Origin: a virus
DNA: 29,503 nucleotides
Virus record (IMG/VR): IMGVR_UViG_3300036791_000045
Location: 1-29,503 of that record
Strand: one strand, 5' to 3'
Part shown: piece after piece, positions 24,555 through 29,503 of the stretch
How positions within the stretch are numbered: position 1 is the first letter of the stretch
How the letters are laid out: the number at the start of each line of letters is the position of its first letter
Notes under the pieces: generated by a model
Database searches by the model: none
Told to the model about the DNA's origin: nothing
What the model saw: only the letters and a program-made list of their open reading frames with translations
Program-made: the position numbers and the translations under genes

Positions 24555-26832
24555 GCCGCATAATCCAGTTTGTGAACATGATAAGCCGCAGCGCAAGGCT
24601 GTCGGTTTGCCACATGGATTTCGTCGGCCATGCCGGAGTGCCAGGTGACGATGCGCCACCGACAATATCAGCTGGATTGGTATCTTCCATGTGCAGCGTC
24701 GCCTGATCGGAAATCTCCAGACGAGGCCCTTCTTGTCCGGCCGTAGTAAAGTCGGCCGCATCGACCATGATTGCCGTGCCAGCCGTCACCGTCGATGACT
24801 CGATCAGGTCGGCCTTGAGTATTCGACCAGCATCAATCATCGTCATTAGCGGCAGAAACGGAGCAGCCGCAGCCGGAGGCTGTTGCAGGCTCAGTTGCAG
24901 TAAGTTGATCGGATTGCAGATCAAGGTCGGGCTACGCACATTGCCGTTCGTCAATGTAAGTAGCTGGCCATAGAGTGCCGCATAGTCGGCAATGAAATTG
25001 GCATAGCCATTGCCGGCGATGGCCGAAGCCGTCAAACCTGTCTGATAGGAACGCAGCCCGGGCGGCCGAATAGTGGTTGCGGCATTGTTATCGAGCAAGA
25101 TCGTATCCAGCGCGATTGACGTATCTTCCAAAATGGCCGCTCGCAACAATCCTTCAATAGCCGGAGTGCTGTGCTCATCCATTTCACGTGTCCAGGTCGT
25201 GATAACAGCCATCTTCTTTGGCGTAAGCGTTTGACTGGCGAATGCACCTTGCCGGACCGGAATCGGTAAACCTTCGCCAACGAAACTGCCAGCAATCGCC
25301 GGAGTTAGGTTACGGGTAGGAATCACAATCTTGCCATTGGCGCCGAACGTCAACGCCAATCCCTTGGCCGAAAGCTTCGGGAACACACTCATCGGGTATA
25401 GCACGGCCATAAAGTCTGCCCAGATGGTCTGCACCAACTCTTGAGCCCATCCCGCCACCGTGGTCTCTGCCGGTGCCGAAGCCGCTTTCAATATAAGATC
25501 GCTAACCACTCTGGTAGCTTCATCGTCGCCGTAAATCTTGCGGCGAGTATCGTCGATGCTGCGACCGGAAGACTTCGCTATGCCTGCAATCACCGCAGAA
25601 CGCCAAAGATAATCCAGCGGTTCCGGCTTCTTTGTCTGTCGCAATACAATATTTGCCGGCGGCCGAACTGAATCACCCGGCTTGCGTCGCACCATGTTAC
25701 CGGCATCCTCGGCTCCCGAAGCGTTCTTGACTTCGATGGCCTTGAGGCTGGCGAGATTGCGCTGACGCATTTCGATCTTGGCCGTTAAGTCCTCAGTGAT
25801 AGCCATCTGCTCTTCAGTCGGATTGCTATCATCGACAGTCTCCAGATGACTGTCGAGTTGTTCTTGAAGCGTGACGATTCCTTTCTCCGCTTCCTGGATT
25901 CGCTGACTGAGCAACATTGGTTGCCCTTTCCTGATTGGATGTTTCATATCGGCATGCTCGCCAGTTTGTTTCTCGCCTGCACCCCGCTTGTTGGCATGCT
26001 CGCCGCGGATTGCATCGTCGTTATTATGATCACTCGATTGCGGCAGTTGAACTGCTCTTACCACGGTGCTGCTGGCATGCTCGCCAAACACCATGCTGAT
26101 CGTATCTTTTGAAATCTTCAAACTCTTGGCTACTGCCAAGGCGTTCGGATTAGCTGGCACCGAGACCAGCGAGGTCTCGATCAATTCGCATTTGGTAAAG
26201 ATACTGCCCCACTTGCTTTCTTTGCGAGGCTGATCTTCCAGCGGAATAAAGCCGACGGAAACCGAACGTAAAATATCGGCCTCTACCAGCGTGCGAATCT
26301 CGTCGATGCGCGGCGATGTCCCTTTCGGCGCCAGCTGCAAATATCCCTTCAGCTGCTTGTCCTCAACCCGTAGGTTGCGCCATTTGCCAATCGGGAAATC
26401 ACTGCGATGGCCAAACAGCGCAATCGGATTCTTTTTGAAATTCTCCAGGTTCCAGCCGTCACTCATAATAACATCGTCCATGCGATCCGGCGTCTCGTCG
26501 GACAGCACGAACTCCATGCCGCCTTCTTCGGACGCATGGGTTTTAAACTTAACCTGCTGTTTCATCGACCTGTTGCTCCACATGGTATCACATGCATCCT
26601 GATCACCCAGCTGGTCAATGCAATCATCCATAAAATCTTCATAGGTATCGTAATCGCTGGGATCGAGCTCGTCGGCGTCCTGCTTGGTCTTGTCCTTGTT
26701 GCGCCAGATGTCCATGCAAATCGCAACTGCCTGTTCCTGCGGTCGCTTGTCGTCGCCGGTGCCGATCATCTCCGGCACGCAACGGGCCATGAAATCCTGC
26801 TGCGATTCACCCTTGTGTGGTTTCATCGGCAT
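24511..26832 (-). CDS. Prohead protease-scaffold-major capsid fusion protein
   Basis: This protein has 773 residues; a second ATG at 26826 is equally possible. Residues 1-90 carry a conserved N-terminal extension (KPHKGESQQDFMARCVPEMIG) and an acidic helical part. Residues 95-240 are an HK97-type prohead protease (S78 family), with H142 in LFGHRSDFPIG, S192 in LRSVSVGF and E219 in IETSLVSVPAN as the likely catalytic set. Residues 300-375 are a coiled coil that probably acts as scaffold (delta domain). Residues 405-773 are the HK97-fold capsid protein, with SFVGEGLPIPVRQ and the C-terminal PADIVGG..SPGTPAWPTKSM. Fusion of protease and capsid occurs in some phages; the fusion would self-cleave during maturation. 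The portal follows downstream instead of preceding. Confidence 0.93.
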   Translation of the reverse strand: MPMKPHKGESQQDFMARCVPEMIGTGDDKRPQEQAVAICMDIWRNKDKTKQDADELDPSDYDTYEDFMDDCIDQLGDQDACDTMWSNRSMKQQVKFKTHASEEGGMEFVLSDETPDRMDDVIMSDGWNLENFKKNPIALFGHRSDFPIGKWRNLRVEDKQLKGYLQLAPKGTSPRIDEIRTLVEADILRSVSVGFIPLEDQPRKESKWGSIFTKCELIETSLVSVPANPNALAVAKSLKISKDTISMVFGEHASSTVVRAVQLPQSSDHNNDDAIRGEHANKRGAGEKQTGEHADMKHPIRKGQPMLLSQRIQEAEKGIVTLQEQLDSHLETVDDSNPTEEQMAITEDLTAKIEMRQRNLASLKAIEVKNASGAEDAGNMVRRKPGDSVRPPANIVLRQTKKPEPLDYLWRSAVIAGIAKSSGRSIDDTRRKIYGDDEATRVVSDLILKAASAPAETTVAGWAQELVQTIWADFMAVLYPMSVFPKLSAKGLALTFGANGKIVIPTRNLTPAIAGSFVGEGLPIPVRQGAFASQTLTPKKMAVITTWTREMDEHSTPAIEGLLRAAILEDTSIALDTILLDNNAATTIRPPGLRSYQTGLTASAIAGNGYANFIADYAALYGQLLTLTNGNVRSPTLICNPINLLQLSLQQPPAAAAPFLPLMTMIDAGRILKADLIESSTVTAGTAIMVDAADFTTAGQEGPRLEISDQATLHMEDTNPADIVGGASSPGTPAWPTKSMWQTDSLALRLIMFTNWIMRRPVSSWMTGISWHS

Positions 26833-26882
26833 GGCTGGCTCGCGGCAATGGTTGGACCATCAACGATAATAAATTCTGCCAT
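26823..26882 (-). CDS. Nineteen-codon leader ORF coupled to the capsid fusion
   Basis: A strong AAGGAG ribosome site precedes an ATG at 26882 that opens a 19-codon frame (MAEFIIVDGPTIAAS...). Its TGA overlaps the second ATG of the capsid fusion gene (ATGA at 26826-26823). The capsid gene itself has no clear ribosome site at either ATG. The simplest reading is a leader peptide that carries ribosomes to the capsid start. The peptide may have no function of its own. Confidence 0.5.
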   Translation of the reverse strand: MAEFIIVDGPTIAASQPCR

Positions 26883-26909
26883 AGCACTTGCTCCTTTTTA
26901 TTGTGTCGA

Positions 26910-27464
26910 TCACTTTCGCATAAACGCCAGCCACGAATTTCTTACGCTGACGATCGGCCATCCTTGGGCTTCCAGTTTCAGCAAGGCTGCGGTCACTTCC
27001 ACCGCCGGATTTTGAAAATCGTGCCAAACGACAATGCCGCCAGTCCGAACCAACTGCATGGCCATTTCACTTTCGTGCGTAACGGCATAAAAACTGTGAT
27101 CGCCGTCGATGAACACCGCATCGCACGGTTCCAGCTCGTCGGCCTCGAGGTGCTGCGTCGGCCGTAGCAAAATAAAGAAACGTTTATCGTCAACATAGCA
27201 GCCGGCATTTTGCGGCACTTCCGTCAGCTGGCATTGCAGCGTCGTCGGAAAATCGGACTGCACGTCAACGCCGATATATTTCTGCAACGTTGGCACATTG
27301 TCCAAAACACGCTGTGCCGTAATCCCTTGGTTGCAACCGAACTCTATCATCACCTTTGGATTCACGCTCTTGACGAGCTCGATCAATATCGAGCACTCCG
27401 TGGCGCCAAGGTACCGGGAAAACTGCCCGCTAACCTGCGGCGGCCATATGCTGACAGTCTCCAT
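26910..27464 (-). CDS. Class I SAM-dependent methyltransferase
   Basis: This protein has 184 residues from ATG at 27464, with AGG six bases upstream; a GTG three bases further upstream is possible. Motif I is IEFGCNQG at about residues 40-47, followed by YIGVDVQ at strand 2. The segment DAVFIDGDHSFYAV at about 116-129 is the mark of the Methyltransf_24 type, and GGIVVWHDFQNP closes the core. The substrate is unknown; members act on sugars, small molecules or proteins. It lies between terminase and capsid genes, where it might modify virion parts or DNA-linked sugars. It has no DPPY-type DNA methylase motif, so DNA modification is less likely. Confidence 0.82.
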   Translation of the reverse strand: METVSIWPPQVSGQFSRYLGATECSILIELVKSVNPKVMIEFGCNQGITAQRVLDNVPTLQKYIGVDVQSDFPTTLQCQLTEVPQNAGCYVDDKRFFILLRPTQHLEADELEPCDAVFIDGDHSFYAVTHESEMAMQLVRTGGIVVWHDFQNPAVEVTAALLKLEAQGWPIVSVRNSWLAFMRK

Positions 27465-27466
27465 CA

Positions 27467-27832
27467 CTAACCTGTATCAGTAAGATGACGCGTAACGCTT
27501 ACAACCATGGGCGGTAGACCAACACAAAGAGCAAAACGCTTGCCTTTATGTTCGACCATCGCCTGAGAAGTTCTCATTTGAAAATCCACCGGATAGCCGG
27601 TTCTGTTACTGAGATAGTAACTGATAACGACGTTCAAAAGATTTATTAATTCACGCTCGTATTTGCGATCACAAACTGTTCGAACATCCAGATCTCGAAA
27701 ATAGGAACTATCCAAAGCGGAACCCACCAAAAAAGTATTTCCGGATCCCCATGCATGATTCAAGATACCACAAGCTTCGTTTAACTTCTTAAAAGTATAG
27801 GGCGGAATAAAGTGTGCATCGACATCTATCAT
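27467..27832 (-). CDS. Nucleotidyltransferase-like small protein
   Basis: This protein has 121 residues. I use the ATG at 27832, five bases after the terminase stop; a longer frame upstream overlaps the terminase gene and looks like its shadow. The segment VGSALDSSYFRDLDVR at residues 36-51 has the GS...DxD pattern of the nucleotidyltransferase fold (G37, S38, D47, D49). No partner domain is seen. Proteins of this fold transfer nucleotides to RNA, proteins or small molecules, and some are toxins or antitoxins. It sits with the methyltransferase between terminase and capsid. The substrate is unknown. Confidence 0.72.
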   Translation of the reverse strand: MIDVDAHFIPPYTFKKLNEACGILNHAWGSGNTFLVGSALDSSYFRDLDVRTVCDRKYERELINLLNVVISYYLSNRTGYPVDFQMRTSQAMVEHKGKRFALCVGLPPMVVSVTRHLTDTG

Positions 27833-27837
27833 TTGTA

Positions 27838-29469
27838 CTATCCGATCAATGCTTCCACATCTATCGCCCTCGCCTGCAACGGCGCCACCGAGAACGCATC
27901 CGCCAATGCCACCATACCGTCGATGCGTCCGGTGCTCTTGCCCCTGCTCAACTTGCGGGCGGCGTCGGTACCTTCGATGATGGCCGTGGCTGCGCACATC
28001 GCCATCACCGGATGATTGCCATGGGCAATCTCGCGCTCGACAATGGCCTGCTCAAGGTCCCGCAGCGCCGGCGTCATGGTTTGCGTTCCCTGCCCGACTT
28101 CCACGAACACGTCGTCTATAATCTCCTCGGTGAACCCGGCCTTGATCAGCCACGGTCGCAAGTACTTCATTCCCCATCGGTCGAAACCAATCTTGCGAAT
28201 CTGGTAGCGGCCAAACAAATCGTAGATTCGCTGTGCCACGTATTCGTAGCTGACGGAATTGCCCGGAGTCGTGTTCAAGTAGCCCTGAGTCTTCCACAAG
28301 TCATAAGGCACGCGGTCGCGTTCTGCCTTTTCCCTTAAACCTTCTTCCGGCAACCAGAACGTCGGCTGCACGTGCCAGGAACGTTCGATGCGGCCGATCA
28401 TCACAAACGCTGTCAGATCCTGCACCGACGACAGGTCCAAACCTGCGTAGACGTCAACCGGACGCAAGTCACCAACAGGTTCCCCGCACGCCTTCCACAT
28501 TGGCGCGCTGACAAACGGATTGTTGATTTCGACCCGGCGATTGAGCACGAGATTCTCGTACTCGGCCTGCCGGGCCGGCATGCGTCGTGCATTCTCGGCC
28601 ATGCTGCGCACTTCGTCCTTGTTCATAAAAACATCGAATCCAGGATTGGCGGCCCGGATCGCTGCTTCGCTAAACGGATCCTCGAAAGACGTGTCGGCAT
28701 GGTCCAGCCGGATGATCGTGTGCTTGTCGTGGCCGCCAAGCGCGTCGTCAATCAGAACCGATAGTAGATCATTATCATTGGGGGCCTGCGTGGATATGAT
28801 AATGGAGAGCGGGTTCGCCTGCGCCGCCGTCGCCGTTTCCAGCGCCTCGTACAGCGTCGAACGTGGACCCCTGACTTGACCGAGCTCGTCATGGATAATC
28901 AATGCCGGTGAAAGGCCAAAGGCAGTCGTCGCCTCGGCCGAGAGCGCCCGATAGGTGGTGCCAAGTAATCCGCATTGCAGCATCTTGTGGGAATCGCGGA
29001 TCGTAATTGCATCAAACAGCATGTGGTCCTGCCGGATCATCTTCACTGCCAGATTGAAAATCAGTGCAGCCTGATCGCGGCTTTGGGCATCGGAATAAAT
29101 CTGGGCGTTGGGATTGTTCTCGGCCTCAGGACCGCACAGGTGCAGCAGCACCAGCATCGCAGCCTCGGTGGTCTTGGCATTTTTTCGTCCGCGGCTGATG
29201 ATCGCCCGTCGCGTGCCGTGCTCGTTATCGTATATCTTACGGAAGTCCTCTTTCATGTACTCCGGCAGCTTCAGCTCTTGGCCGACAAACTTGCCTTCCG
29301 GGATTTTCAGGAAATCCTCGCACCATTTGATGTTGATTTCACTGCGCAGTAACTTGGAGTTTCTGCCATACATCCATGGTCTATACTCACGTGAACTGCG
29401 TCGCAACGCTTCCAACTCGGCAACTTGCGCCAGTCTCTTTGAATCTATCTTTCTCCCACGTTGTGCCAT
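27838..29469 (-). CDS. terL: Terminase large subunit (TerL), HK97/Terminase_1 type
   Basis: This protein has 543 residues. The ATPase part has a Walker A of the phage type (SRGRKNAKT, K99-T100) and a Walker B ALIIHDEL with D194 and E195; STQAP at about 226-230 may be the coupling motif. The nuclease part has YAGLDLSS with D345, IGFDRWG with D430 and RIDGMVALADA with D517, the three acidic residues of the RNase H-like fold. The enzyme pumps DNA into the prohead and cuts it. It is the first gene of the block on this strand. The small subunit, if present, lies beyond the right edge. The start has an AAGG ribosome site some 12 bases upstream. Confidence 0.95.
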   Translation of the reverse strand: MAQRGRKIDSKRLAQVAELEALRRSSREYRPWMYGRNSKLLRSEINIKWCEDFLKIPEGKFVGQELKLPEYMKEDFRKIYDNEHGTRRAIISRGRKNAKTTEAAMLVLLHLCGPEAENNPNAQIYSDAQSRDQAALIFNLAVKMIRQDHMLFDAITIRDSHKMLQCGLLGTTYRALSAEATTAFGLSPALIIHDELGQVRGPRSTLYEALETATAAQANPLSIIISTQAPNDNDLLSVLIDDALGGHDKHTIIRLDHADTSFEDPFSEAAIRAANPGFDVFMNKDEVRSMAENARRMPARQAEYENLVLNRRVEINNPFVSAPMWKACGEPVGDLRPVDVYAGLDLSSVQDLTAFVMIGRIERSWHVQPTFWLPEEGLREKAERDRVPYDLWKTQGYLNTTPGNSVSYEYVAQRIYDLFGRYQIRKIGFDRWGMKYLRPWLIKAGFTEEIIDDVFVEVGQGTQTMTPALRDLEQAIVEREIAHGNHPVMAMCAATAIIEGTDAARKLSRGKSTGRIDGMVALADAFSVAPLQARAIDVEALIG

Positions 29470-29503
29470 GTTTCTTAATCTACCTTGAATTGTGAATTTC
29501 TAG

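Noticed and set aside
27833-27997. Upstream extension of the nucleotidyltransferase-like frame
   Set aside because: The extra 55 codons lie inside the terminase gene, are Arg/Gly/His-rich and look like an out-of-frame shadow.
1-29503. tRNA genes, integrase, att sites, lysis genes and CRISPR arrays
   Set aside because: I looked on both strands and found none that I can support; the block is structural only.

Overview
The window is one block of structural and DNA-packaging genes from a tailed double-stranded DNA phage (Caudoviricetes) or prophage with a contractile tail. Every gene I can support lies on the minus strand, so the biological order runs from position 29469 down to position 1. The head module is HK97-like: TerL, a fused prohead protease and capsid protein, portal, and a gp6-type connector. 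The tail module follows phage Mu: DUF2635, sheath L, tube M, gp41, tape measure, gpP/44, gp45, gpN, gp46, gp47, gp48. A Gram-negative, probably proteobacterial host is the natural guess from the Mu-type tail, but no host gene, integrase, att site or tRNA is present to confirm host or lysogeny. G+C looks close to one half by eye.

Head and packaging, 29469 to 18498. The order is large terminase, small nucleotidyltransferase-like protein, class I SAM methyltransferase, tiny leader ORF, 773-aa protease-scaffold-capsid fusion, small charged protein, portal, collagen-like protein with carbohydrate-binding-like modules, gp6-type connector, a second stand-alone HK97-type major capsid protein, then three neck or head-completion candidates. 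The portal lies downstream of the capsid, and capsid-type proteins occur twice.

Tail, 18495 to 5995. DUF2635, sheath and tube are followed by a tail assembly chaperone with a T-TTT-TTT slippery site for a -1 frameshift. Two tandem paralogous tape measure proteins come next, with unlike domains in their C-terminal halves, one resembling an L,D-transpeptidase. The Mu-like baseplate genes follow. The gpN (DNA circularisation) gene is split in two and moved between gp45 and gp46.

Host-contact proteins, 5976 to 1. These are a tail fibre, two small accessory proteins, a collagen-like fibre, and two proteins with clear Sec-type signal peptides. The last is a very long glycine-rich protein built from about 270-residue repeats that runs off the window.

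Genes are packed tightly with ATGA or TAATG junctions. No gap exceeds about 55 bases, and I see no internal promoter or strong terminator, so the block looks like one late operon with coupled translation. The most notable features are the paired paralogs (two capsids, two tape measures), the split gpN, and the secreted-looking fibre proteins.
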